This document shows, in pieces, positions 40,196 to 47,286 of a stretch of 47,286 bases of DNA. The stretch's first letter is position 1. Each line of letters opens with the position of its first letter. This DNA is from DASPWV01 sp046727855 (GTDB taxonomy: Bacteria > Acidobacteriota > Vicinamibacteria > Vicinamibacterales > UBA2999), in assembly GCA_046727855.1 (NCBI GenBank), contig JBKPDL010000045.1, positions 1 through 47,286 of the forward strand. Reading direction: 5' to 3'. Below the pieces are notes generated by a model that was not told where the DNA came from, did not search any database, and saw only the letters and a list, made by a program, of their open reading frames with translations. The position numbers and the translations under genes were made by a program.

Positions 40196-41164
40196 TTACG
40201 GCGCGGTTGAAACACGGCGGACCGAGCCACGCCGCACGTGCTCGATCACATCCAGGAGGGCGCGAATGATGACCTGCGGGGCATCGAGCGACACCCAGTG
40301 ACCGCTGTCGTCGGCGAGCACATGCCGGCCTTGCGTCGATCGCTCGGACAACGCGCGATCGGCATCGAGACGGCTTTGCGTGGCTGTCTTCGCCGAAATG
40401 AGCACGAGCGGAAGATCACCGTAGTGCGGGGGCCGCTCCGCAAGGACTTCGGCCGCGCTTTGGTGAATGTTCGCGATCTGGCTTCCGAGCGCCTGGTAGA
40501 ACTTCGGCTGCGCCCACATGTGGCGGAGCTGGCGGCGCGTCTCGGGCGGCAACTTCCAAATCGGCGCCAGGATCCCCTCATCCTCCCGGCCGAGCGACCC
40601 TCGACTCACCACTCTGGCGATGGCGCGCGCGGCGGCGAGGGCGCCAAAACGCACAAGCATCGCCACAAGGCGGGCGACACCGAATCGTGCAGCCGCGGCG
40701 CCATAGCGACACAGCCGCATTCCTCGCTCGATCAACATCTGTTGCTCCGCCACCGGATGCTGCCACTCTTCCGGAATCGCCGGTTCGATTAATACGAGCG
40801 CGCATACGTCTTCGGCGTGCCGCCCCGCGAACAACTCGGCGACCAGACCACCGAACGAATGACCGACGAGCACGTACGGCGGCGGCGTCGCGCTGCGCTG
40901 CAGCAGGGTGTGTAATTCGTTCGCGATACGGCCGGCGGTTCGCGGGAGTGGTCCGGCGTCGCTCCAGCCGAAGCCGGCGCGATCGTACGTGCATGTGCGC
41001 GTGACGCGCGCGATGGCTGGCTGCACATGTACCCAACTCAGCGACGAGGCGCCGAGCGCTGCATCGAATACGACTGTCGGCGTTCCTTCGCCGGCACAAT
41101 GAAGATGCAGGCGATGCGTGTCGAGCTGAACAAGCCGGCCCGGCGGGCTGGGCAATCGCGTCAT
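40196..41164 (-). CDS. Alpha/beta-hydrolase
   Basis: This 322-residue cytoplasmic hydrolase begins with the oxyanion region of a typical fold (TPTVVFDAALGASSLSW). It has the nucleophile Ser103 in GHSFGG, an acid in the KTATQSRLDAD region and the catalytic histidine in DDSGHWVSLDAP near residue 290. This is the esterase/epoxide-hydrolase/lipase superfamily; the substrate cannot be assigned. ATG 41164 lies directly after CAGGAT, part of an inverted repeat in the 69-bp gap to the divergent CBS gene. Its 3' end converges on the DUF2231-Rieske gene with a 19-bp gap. Confidence 0.88.
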   Translation of the reverse strand: MTRLPSPPGRLVQLDTHRLHLHCAGEGTPTVVFDAALGASSLSWVHVQPAIARVTRTCTYDRAGFGWSDAGPLPRTAGRIANELHTLLQRSATPPPYVLVGHSFGGLVAELFAGRHAEDVCALVLIEPAIPEEWQHPVAEQQMLIERGMRLCRYGAAAARFGVARLVAMLVRFGALAAARAIARVVSRGSLGREDEGILAPIWKLPPETRRQLRHMWAQPKFYQALGSQIANIHQSAAEVLAERPPHYGDLPLVLISAKTATQSRLDADRALSERSTQGRHVLADDSGHWVSLDAPQVIIRALLDVIEHVRRGSVRRVSTAP

Positions 41165-41182
41165 ATCCTGTTAAGTCAGGAT
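41165..41182. promoter_or_regulatory. Inverted repeat in a divergent promoter gap
   Basis: ATCCTG and CAGGAT are perfectly inverted around six bases (TTAAGT). The left arm carries, on the minus strand, the only ribosome-site-like sequence of the hydrolase gene. It could be an operator serving both the hydrolase and the CBS gene. Confidence 0.35.
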
Positions 41183-41233
41183 TTCTACGGGCACTCGATT
41201 TGCACCTCGAGTCCTTTCATTGTGGAGGAATCG

Positions 41234-41674
41234 ATGGCAAAGCTGGCTCGAGACATCATGACCCCAAACCCGGCGTGTTGCACGCCCAACACCACACTGG
41301 ATCAGGTGGCCAAGCTGATGGTGCAGCACGACTGCGGCGAGATTCCCGTGATCGATACAACCGAACAACCCATTGGCGTGGTTACCGATCGCGACATCGT
41401 GTGTCGTGTCGTCGCCGAAGGCAAGAACCCGATGGGCCACACCGCCGCGAGCTGCATGACACAGCCGGTCGTGACTGTCCGTGTCGACTCAACGGTTGAT
41501 ACAGTCGTTTCGACGATGGAGAAACATCAGATCCGACGCGTGCCGGTGGTGGATGGTGAGGGACGCTGCGCGGGAATGATCGCGCAAGCCGACGTGGCCA
41601 GGGGTGGGCCCGAGCACGAGGTGGCGGAATTGGTGCGCGAAGTGTCGAAGGCGCCAGGGATGTCAGTGCTGTAA
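41234..41674 (+). CDS. Two-CBS-domain protein
   Basis: The 146-residue protein is a single Bateman module: RDIMTPNPACCTPNTTLDQVAKLMVQHDCGEIPVID with GVVTDRDIVCRVVAEG, then SCMTQPVVTVRVDSTVDTVVSTMEKHQIRRVPVVDGEGRCAGMIAQADVAR. Such pairs bind adenine nucleotides and act as energy or stress sensors. ATG 41234 has GGAGG five bases upstream; the longer in-frame start would run through the hydrolase promoter. It has no other domain, so its partner must be another protein. Confidence 0.92.
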   Translation: MAKLARDIMTPNPACCTPNTTLDQVAKLMVQHDCGEIPVIDTTEQPIGVVTDRDIVCRVVAEGKNPMGHTAASCMTQPVVTVRVDSTVDTVVSTMEKHQIRRVPVVDGEGRCAGMIAQADVARGGPEHEVAELVREVSKAPGMSVL

Positions 41675-41688
41675 AACTGCAACCAGGT

Positions 41689-41737
41689 AACTGGCCGGCC
41701 TGAAAGTCCGGGGCGCCGCAGGGACGGCCGGCCAGTT
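41689..41737. terminator. Strong hairpin between convergent genes
   Basis: AACTGGCCGGCC (41689-41700) is perfectly inverted at 41726-41737 around 25 bases. It lies 14 bp after the CBS stop and eight bases after the stop of the subtilisin gene on the minus strand, so it can end both transcripts. Confidence 0.65.
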
Positions 41738-41745
41738 CACCAACG

Positions 41746-43128
41746 CTAGAATCCCGAAATGTTCAAACGGCCGCCCGTAACCGTGCGCCCGCTTAGCGAC
41801 GTGGTCGGAATCGCGCTGCTCAGGATCGCGTTCTTGATCTGTGCTGCCGACGCCCCGGCGTGCGAAGCGGCATAGAGCGCCGCCGCGCCGGTGACGTGCG
41901 GTGTCGCCATCGACGTTCCGCTATATGACCCATAGTTCGAAGCTCCCAACTTCCCAGGGAGCGTCGAATAGATGGCCGAACCCGGCGCACCAATATCGAC
42001 CGTTTTACTGCCGTAATTAGAGAAGCTGGACTTCGCGCCCGTGCTCGCGATTGCAGCCACCGCAATCACGCAGTCCCAACTCTTGCCGTTCGCTGTGCAC
42101 TGATAGTTCGACGGATAGGTGGCAGTGCTGTCGTTGTCGTCACCAACCCCATCGCGCCCGCCGTTGCCAGCCGCAGCGATGAACAGAATGCCGGCGTCCC
42201 CGCCGCGGTTGATTGCGTCCAGCAGACCCTGCGAGAAGCCGCCACCGCCCCACGAATTGTTCGTGGCCACGATGTGGAGACCATGCAGTGTCTTGAGATC
42301 GGTGAGATAGTTCACGGCCTTGATTGCGTTGGCCGTGGTGCCGCCTCGCCGGCCGAGGAACTTCGCCGGAATCATCGTCACGTTCCAGTTCACGCCGGCA
42401 ACGCCGATCGCGTTTCCACCGACCGCGCCGATTGTGCCCGCGACATGCGTGGCGTGATCGTCCTGTGTCCCATCAAACGTGCTGTTGTCGTCGCCATCGA
42501 AGTCCCATCCGTTCACGTCGTCAACGTATCCGTTGCCGTCGTTGTCGATGCCGTCCACGGGCTCGAAGGGGTTGGTGAAGACGTTGCCGACTAAATCAGC
42601 GTGATCGCGCATGATGCCTTCGTCGATGACGCCGACGTAAACGGCCGCGTTACCGACATTCCCCGCGGCCCACGCTTCACCGGCCTGACTTCCGAATTGG
42701 TTCGCTGGCAGGGTCGCATCGCCGTACATCCCCCACAGCGAGCCGTTCGTGTAATAGATGTCGTTCGACGCCAGTTGATGCTCGTAAATCCAATTCGGTT
42801 CAGCAAATTCGATGGCGCCGTCAGCTGAGAGCTCGCGCAGGGCAGCCGCGACGGCCAGCCCAGGAGGAATTCTCAGGAGCTCCAGATCACCTTTGCCATC
42901 ATCGCGGCGGTTCGCGGCCACCACCACCTCTTCGCGCGTCGCGTTTACGCGCCCGCGCGCAATCGCCCGTCCGCCGGGTGACGCATCGGCGCGGAACTGA
43001 ACGAGCACTTGATTTGGAACGAACAACGGCTCGGCGACAGGCGATTGCGCCTCGCTATGAACGGTAAAGAATGCGGCCGCCGCGCATACCGGCAGCACAG
43101 CCCATTTGAATGCGCTTCTCAAAGTCAT
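41746..43128 (-). CDS. Secreted subtilisin-like serine protease (S8)
   Basis: This 460-residue secreted protease has a signal peptide (FKWAVLPVCAAAAFFTVHSEAQS) and an I9-like propeptide region (VPNQVLVQFRADASP to EFAEPNWIYEHQ). In the S8 domain the catalytic aspartate is in VIDEGIMRDHADL (about residue 168; DEG replaces the usual DTG), the histidine in DDHATHVAGTIGA (about 226), the oxyanion asparagine in AAAGNGGRDG and the serine in GTSMATPHVTGAAAL (about 404). An Asp-rich calcium loop is visible (DNDGNGYVDDVNGWDFDGDD). ATG 43128 has AAGGAAAGGG upstream. The product ends at the catalytic domain, with no C-terminal extension. Confidence 0.92.
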   Translation of the reverse strand: MTLRSAFKWAVLPVCAAAAFFTVHSEAQSPVAEPLFVPNQVLVQFRADASPGGRAIARGRVNATREEVVVAANRRDDGKGDLELLRIPPGLAVAAALRELSADGAIEFAEPNWIYEHQLASNDIYYTNGSLWGMYGDATLPANQFGSQAGEAWAAGNVGNAAVYVGVIDEGIMRDHADLVGNVFTNPFEPVDGIDNDGNGYVDDVNGWDFDGDDNSTFDGTQDDHATHVAGTIGAVGGNAIGVAGVNWNVTMIPAKFLGRRGGTTANAIKAVNYLTDLKTLHGLHIVATNNSWGGGGFSQGLLDAINRGGDAGILFIAAAGNGGRDGVGDDNDSTATYPSNYQCTANGKSWDCVIAVAAIASTGAKSSFSNYGSKTVDIGAPGSAIYSTLPGKLGASNYGSYSGTSMATPHVTGAAALYAASHAGASAAQIKNAILSSAIPTTSLSGRTVTGGRLNISGF

Positions 43129-43174
43129 GATCCCTTTCCTTGGTCAGCCGACTCGGGTGATGAGGGATGGGACC

Positions 43175-43203
43175 AGAATACCGCTCGCCAGCTCAGGCGT
43201 CAA
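43175..43203 (-). promoter_or_regulatory. Sigma-70 promoter of the subtilisin gene
   Basis: On the minus strand TTGACG (43203-43198) and TATTCT (43180-43175) are separated by exactly 17 bases. The predicted start near 43168 leaves a leader of about 40 bases with the ribosome site AAGGAAAGGG. Confidence 0.7.
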
Positions 43204-43292
43204 TTGTTGAGTTACGACAAATCTGGCAATTTCGGCTGTCCAGTCCTGTATGCGGCTCTGAGGTTTGACTATACGCATGAGCCCCAAAGGGC

Positions 43293-43298
43293 GATAAT
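43293..43298 (+). promoter_or_regulatory. -10-like element of the Ser/Thr kinase gene
   Basis: GATAAT (43293-43298) lies 13 bases before ATG 43312, so the leader would be about seven bases, and no Shine-Dalgarno sequence is present. TTGACT at 43265-43270 is 22 bases upstream, too far for a standard -35. Confidence 0.35.
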
Positions 43299-43311
43299 TC
43301 AGCAAAACTCG

Positions 43312-46215
43312 ATGCAAGGCTGGGACGACGACGCGCCAACGATTCCGCCTCCGACCACTCCACCGACTACAAGTACGCGACCACCAGGCGGGGACACAGG
43401 CAACGTGTCGGCACGGACGGGGTCGAGGCTAGTTTCCGGCGAAACGCTCTCTCCCGGCGTCAAGCTCGGTGCGCGATACACCATCATCAAATTGTTGGGA
43501 CGCGGCGGCATGGGCGCCGTTTATCAAGCGTGGGATGACGATCTCGGCGTTGCGGTCGCGATCAAAACCATCCTTCCCGACGCCGACGCCGACGAGCACG
43601 CCACGCACGCGACCGAGCAGCGCTTCAAGCGCGAACTGCTGCTCGCGCGACAGGTGTCGCACAAGAACGTGGTGCGCATCCACGATCTCGGCGAAGTCAA
43701 CGGCCTGAAATACATCACGATGTCGTACATCGAGGGCGAGACCCTCGGGCGCCTGCTCAAGCGCGTCGGTCCGCTGCCCGTGGCGCAGGCCCTGGCGTAC
43801 GCGCGCCAGATCGTGGACGGTCTGGCGGCGGCGCACGACGTCGGCATCGTGCATCGCGACCTGAAGCCGGAGAACATCATGATCACGCCCGAGGGTCAGG
43901 CCGTGGTCATGGACTTCGGGATCGCGCGCGGCAGCGCGGGCGGTACCGAAACACAGACCGGCGCAATCATCGGGACACTCGAATACATGGCGCCGGAGCA
44001 AGCCAGCGGTCACCCCATCGATCATCGTGCCGACATCTATGCTTTCGGATTGATCCTGTACGACATGTTGCTTGGCCGGAAACGCGCCGCCGGCCGCGAC
44101 AATCCGATGACGGAGCTGCTCGATCGCGTACGGCGTGCGCCGGCGCCGCCGCGCGTCAGCCGCGCGGAAGTGCCTGAAGCACTGGAAGCGATCCTGATGC
44201 GCTGCGTGCAGCCGGATATCGAAAAACGGCCGCAGTCGACGAATGCTCTGGTCGAATCGTTCGAGGCGCTCAGTCCTGACGGACACCTGCTCAACCCTAC
44301 CCTTACAGCAACGGGTCTTCCAGTAAAGGTGATTCTTGCCGCAGCCGCCGTTGTCGTTGTCGCGATCGCGGTGGCTGTTTGGTACATTGCCAGCGGTCCG
44401 AAACCGCCACCAGCGGCGCGCGCGCCGATCTCGGTCGTCATTGCGGATTTCGACAACCAAACCGGCGATCGAGTGTTCGAAGGCGCGCTCGAACAGGCGC
44501 TGGGCGTCGGCATCGAGTCCGCGCCATTCATCGCGGCGTTTCCACATCGCGATGCGGTCCGCTCAATCGAGCAAATTCAGCCGGGCGCGGCGCTCGACGA
44601 ACCGGGCGCGCTGCTCGTTGCCAAGCGCGAAGGGATTGCCGTGGTCCTGGCCGGCGCGGTCGCCGCGAGCGGATCGGGATATGAGCTGACGCTAAAAGCC
44701 ATTGCTCCGGGCGATGGTCGGGTGCTCGAAACTGCATCGGAGCGTGCTTCGGACAAAGCGGGCGTCCTCAGCGCAATCGGCGAGCTGGCCGCCGACATGC
44801 GGCGCAAACTGGGCGACACAACGGAGATTCGCTCCGAGAGCGAGACGTTTACGGCGGCTTCGCTGGAGGCGGCGCGCGCCTACGCCGCCGGGCAGGATTT
44901 GGCGAACTCGGGCCGCCACGAGGACGCCATGGAACGTTACCGCCAAGCCGTTCAACTAGACCCGAATTTCGGACGGGCGTACTCAGGCTGGGCGACCAGT
45001 GCATTTCGTCTCGGTCGGCGTGAAGAGGCGGAAAATCTTTACCAACGGGCGTTCGGATTACTCGATCGCATGACGGAACGCGAGAAGTTCCGTACGCTAG
45101 GCGTGTACTACGGCACGATCGCGCGTAATTACCCGAAGGCGATCGAGAATTACCAGCAACTCATCACCAAGTATCCAGCGGACGGGGCTGGCCTCAACAA
45201 CCTCGCAGTCGCGTATTTCAATACGCTCAAGTTCAAGGAAGCCTCCGACGCCGGACGCCGGGTGCTCGAGATTTATCCCAAGCCGCTCCTCTATCGCAGC
45301 AACTATGCGCTGTATGCAATGTACGCCAGCGACCTCGCGACGGCTGTAACCGAGGCGAGGACAGTCATCAGCGAGGATCCAACCTACTCGATCGCGTATC
45401 TGCCGATTGCGGTGGACGCGGCGATCAAAGGTCAATTCGCCGAGGCTGAAGCCGCATACGACAGCATGGCCAAAGGTGGCGCACCAGGACCGTCGCGCGG
45501 CGCCATGGGAAAGGCCGACTTGTGGATGTATCGCTACCGATTTGCCGACGCGATCAAAGTACTCAGCGAAGCGATCGCCGTGGACGAAAAAAACAACAAC
45601 CGTTCCGCGCGCGCCAGCAAGCTCGTGGCACTCGCCGAGGCGCATCGAGCCACCGGCAACATGCAGGCAAGTCTCGACGCGGCGAGGCGCGCGACCGAAC
45701 TCGTGAAGCTCGAGCACGCTGCGTTTCCAGCGGGGCGCGTGCTGCTCGGCGCCGGTCGCGAGCCAGACGCGCGTGCGCTGGCGGCCTCGCTCTCGAACGA
45801 GCTCAGTCCGCAAAGCCGTGCATACGGGAAATTGCTGGAAGGCGAAATCGCGCTCGGGCACGGACGCATCGTTGAAGCGGTTGCCGCGTTCACGGCAGCC
45901 AAGGACCTCGCCAACGTCTGGATGACGCGCTTCGACCTGGGCCGCGCCTATCTCGAGGCGGGTCGTTTCGCGGAAGCGTTGTCCGAGTTCGAAGAATGCG
46001 ACAGGCGGCGCGGCGAAGCAACGGCGATCTTTCTCGACGATTCGCCGACGCTCCGCTACCTCGCGCCGCTGTCCTATTGGCTGGGTCGCGCGCAGCAGGG
46101 CCTTGGCATTGCCGCTCTCGCGCGGGAGAAGTATCAGGCGTTCCTGGCGCTCGTTCCGCCGGAGTCGAACGAGGCGCTTGCGGTGGATGCCCGCAAGCGC
46201 CTCGCCGCTTACTGA
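43312..46215 (+). CDS. Membrane Ser/Thr protein kinase with TPR sensor tail
   Basis: In this 967-residue protein a Pro/Thr-rich start (about 1-50) precedes a PknB-type kinase: glycine loop LGRGGMGAV (62-70), Lys85 in VAIK, HRDLKPEN (Asp183) and DFG (Asp201), then APE in YMAPEQASG. A single membrane helix follows (about 339-363, VILAAAAVVVVAIAVAVWYIAS). Next come a FlgO-like alpha/beta domain (ISVVIADFDNQTGDRVFEGALEQAL) and many TPR repeats (AAGQDLANSGRHEDAMERYRQAVQLDPNFGRAY onward) to the end. This architecture is typical of Acidobacteriota. The kinase is cytoplasmic and the TPR part periplasmic. ATG 43312 gives the natural kinase lead; earlier in-frame starts are antisense to the protease. 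Confidence 0.93.
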   Translation: MQGWDDDAPTIPPPTTPPTTSTRPPGGDTGNVSARTGSRLVSGETLSPGVKLGARYTIIKLLGRGGMGAVYQAWDDDLGVAVAIKTILPDADADEHATHATEQRFKRELLLARQVSHKNVVRIHDLGEVNGLKYITMSYIEGETLGRLLKRVGPLPVAQALAYARQIVDGLAAAHDVGIVHRDLKPENIMITPEGQAVVMDFGIARGSAGGTETQTGAIIGTLEYMAPEQASGHPIDHRADIYAFGLILYDMLLGRKRAAGRDNPMTELLDRVRRAPAPPRVSRAEVPEALEAILMRCVQPDIEKRPQSTNALVESFEALSPDGHLLNPTLTATGLPVKVILAAAAVVVVAIAVAVWYIASGPKPPPAARAPISVVIADFDNQTGDRVFEGALEQALGVGIESAPFIAAFPHRDAVRSIEQIQPGAALDEPGALLVAKREGIAVVLAGAVAASGSGYELTLKAIAPGDGRVLETASERASDKAGVLSAIGELAADMRRKLGDTTEIRSESETFTAASLEAARAYAAGQDLANSGRHEDAMERYRQAVQLDPNFGRAYSGWATSAFRLGRREEAENLYQRAFGLLDRMTEREKFRTLGVYYGTIARNYPKAIENYQQLITKYPADGAGLNNLAVAYFNTLKFKEASDAGRRVLEIYPKPLLYRSNYALYAMYASDLATAVTEARTVISEDPTYSIAYLPIAVDAAIKGQFAEAEAAYDSMAKGGAPGPSRGAMGKADLWMYRYRFADAIKVLSEAIAVDEKNNNRSARASKLVALAEAHRATGNMQASLDAARRATELVKLEHAAFPAGRVLLGAGREPDARALAASLSNELSPQSRAYGKLLEGEIALGHGRIVEAVAAFTAAKDLANVWMTRFDLGRAYLEAGRFAEALSEFEECDRRRGEATAIFLDDSPTLRYLAPLSYWLGRAQQGLGIAALAREKYQAFLALVPPESNEALAVDARKRLAAY

Positions 46216-47286
46216 ATCCTGCCAGGCTGTGAACCTGCGTCCGTGATCCGGTCTCGGATGCCGCTCCATGCTGCGTTTCCGAGATACTCGGAGCTAATCA
46301 CCTTGAAGTTCATCCGCCCATCGTCGTTCCCAAGCACCGACAGCGGAATCAAGATTTCCACGCCATCCGTGACGAACGTGACACCGCCGATGGTGGCGAC
46401 GTTCGCATAGTTGTTGCAGCCGCCGGTGTGCTGGGCCACGACAGCGCTGGTGCCGTAGAACGTGGACCCGAAGTCGACGATGAACTCCAGGCCCATGATG
46501 CCGTTGTCGCCCACGCAACCTGCGTCGGTACCCGGATTGCCGGTCGCGGCGTTGTGGTCGAGATCGAGCGCGAGCTGCAGGGTCGTCGTATCCAAATCGA
46601 GCGTTCCTGTCGCGAGGCCGATCGTGAATTTCACGTTGTCGCCGATGATCTCGCCGCGCGTGAACACCAGATCGTGCTCACCGTCGGAATCGCCGGCTGG
46701 ATCGGTGATCTCGCCAGGCGTCGGGTAATTGATATCGAACGCGTTCGAAGTACCTGACGCCGGACCCGCCGCGGTGGCGACGAGGGTGTACCCCGTGCCG
46801 CCGAAGTTGACGCTCAGATTCGCAAACGTGACGGTACCGGTCGCATCGGTCGTCCCCGTCGTCGTCCCGGACAATGTCGCGCCGGTCGGGTTGTTGCCAA
46901 TCGCGATCTGAATCTGCAATCCGGGGATGACGGCGCCTTGCGGATCCTCCGCGCGCACCTGCACCGCCGGCGTAATCGGCAGCCGGCTCCCGGTCGTTGT
47001 CGGCTGCACGACGAAGATCGGCGTCGCCGATTCGATGACGACGATGAAGGTCGCACTCGTCGTCTGCTGGTCGGCGTCCGTCAGATCAATCACCACCGTG
47101 TAGGTTCCCGCCGTCGTCGGCGTGCCGGAGATCACGCCGGTCTGAGAATTCAGCGTCAATCCCGGTGGCAACGTCGCCCCAGCGCTCCAGGTATACGGCG
47201 TGGTTCCACCGTAGGCCTGCAGTGTCGTGGTTGGGTACGGCCGGCCCGCCAACCCGTTGGGCAAGGCGGTGGTGAGAATCACGGCC
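46209..47286 (-). CDS. Secreted Ig-domain protein, 5' end outside the window
   Basis: The frame is open to the window edge, so the N-terminus is missing. The visible ~357 residues start with a putative Ig/cadherin-like repeat (He_PIG: TTPYTWSAGATLPPGLTLNSQTGVISGTPTTAGTYTVVIDLTD). A Big/filamin-like repeat follows (VQVRAEDPQGAVIPGLQIQIAIGNNPTGATLSG), then a C-terminal beta-rich domain with Asp-rich turns (DPAGDSDGEHDLVFTRGEIIGDNVKFTIGLATGTLDLD). Such proteins are exported and act in adhesion or surface structures. Its stop overlaps the kinase stop tail-to-tail by 7 bp (46209-46215). Confidence 0.85.
   Translation of the reverse strand, partial: AVILTTALPNGLAGRPYPTTTLQAYGGTTPYTWSAGATLPPGLTLNSQTGVISGTPTTAGTYTVVIDLTDADQQTTSATFIVVIESATPIFVVQPTTTGSRLPITPAVQVRAEDPQGAVIPGLQIQIAIGNNPTGATLSGTTTGTTDATGTVTFANLSVNFGGTGYTLVATAAGPASGTSNAFDINYPTPGEITDPAGDSDGEHDLVFTRGEIIGDNVKFTIGLATGTLDLDTTTLQLALDLDHNAATGNPGTDAGCVGDNGIMGLEFIVDFGSTFYGTSAVVAQHTGGCNNYANVATIGGVTFVTDGVEILIPLSVLGNDDGRMNFKVISSEYLGNAAWSGIRDRITDAGSQPGRIQ

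Noticed and set aside
41747..41875. Leaderless 38-codon ORF (TAGAAT, six bases, ATG 41759) on the plus strand
   Set aside because: The TAGAAT is formed by the stop codon region of the subtilisin gene, and the ORF is antisense to its well-conserved C-terminal end; coincidence is likelier.
43265..43298. TTGACT with GATAAT as a standard promoter for the Ser/Thr kinase
   Set aside because: The spacing of 22 bases is outside the usual 16-18; only the -10-like box is kept, at low confidence.

Overview
This is GC-rich bacterial DNA (I estimate a little over 60 % GC). The gene content points to Acidobacteriota, most likely a soil member of the Vicinamibacteria. Pointers are a VWFA-related protein of the acidobacterial type, a Ser/Thr kinase fused to a long TPR tail, several exported YVTN/NHL beta-propellers, an acidobacterial-type LPXTG protein and a large set of stress proteins. 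The taxonomic call is inference. I saw no rRNA, tRNA, transposase, prophage or CRISPR array.

Layout. 0-1.7 kb: an exported YVTN propeller gene flanked by two near-identical 140-bp repeats, then a small YmgE/GlsB membrane protein. 1.9-9.4 kb (+): fused aspartate kinase-homoserine dehydrogenase, a membrane-spermidine-synthase fusion, an exported protein with kinase-like motifs, and a secreted MBL-fold hydrolase. 9.5-15 kb: M28 peptidase divergent from a YVTN lipoprotein and glyoxalase-type dioxygenase, a broken S9 peptidase, and a MATE transporter. 15-20.6 kb (all minus): an envelope block with two L,D-transpeptidases, an LPXTG protein, a VWA protein and a class D-like sortase. 20.8-25.5 kb: PEGA protein, Vgb-like propeller divergent from a haem-motif protein, a rearranged UspA pseudogene, and a ROK kinase with a lipoprotein. 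25.8-28.9 kb: small hydrophilic stress proteins, a YciE/DUF892 protein, an FRG-domain protein and a CheB remnant. 29-33.9 kb: CheB-CheR-PAS fusion, NarL-type histidine kinase and LuxR-type regulator in one operon. 34-41.7 kb: SRPBCC, Cys-rich, DUF2231, debranching-enzyme, SDR, DUF6496, DUF2231-Rieske, hydrolase and CBS genes, a stress and membrane-associated cluster. 41.7-47.3 kb: subtilisin, Ser/Thr kinase-TPR and a partial Ig-domain secreted protein.

Three themes stand out. (1) A sortase, an LPXTG substrate candidate, a VWA protein and two L,D-transpeptidases lie together in what should be a diderm. (2) At least six genes start at, or within one base of, the expected transcription start (TANNNT, six or seven bases, then ATG or GTG), so they look leaderless; three divergent gene pairs have start codons only 15-24 bp apart. 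(3) There is unusual local gene damage: a frameshifted and truncated S9 peptidase, a sortase that has lost its stop, a UspA gene with a 1-nt frameshift and a 67-bp microinversion, a CheB remnant, and internal deletions in a DUF2231 gene and a glycogen-debranching enzyme. Some of this may be assembly or read error, so it should be checked against reads.
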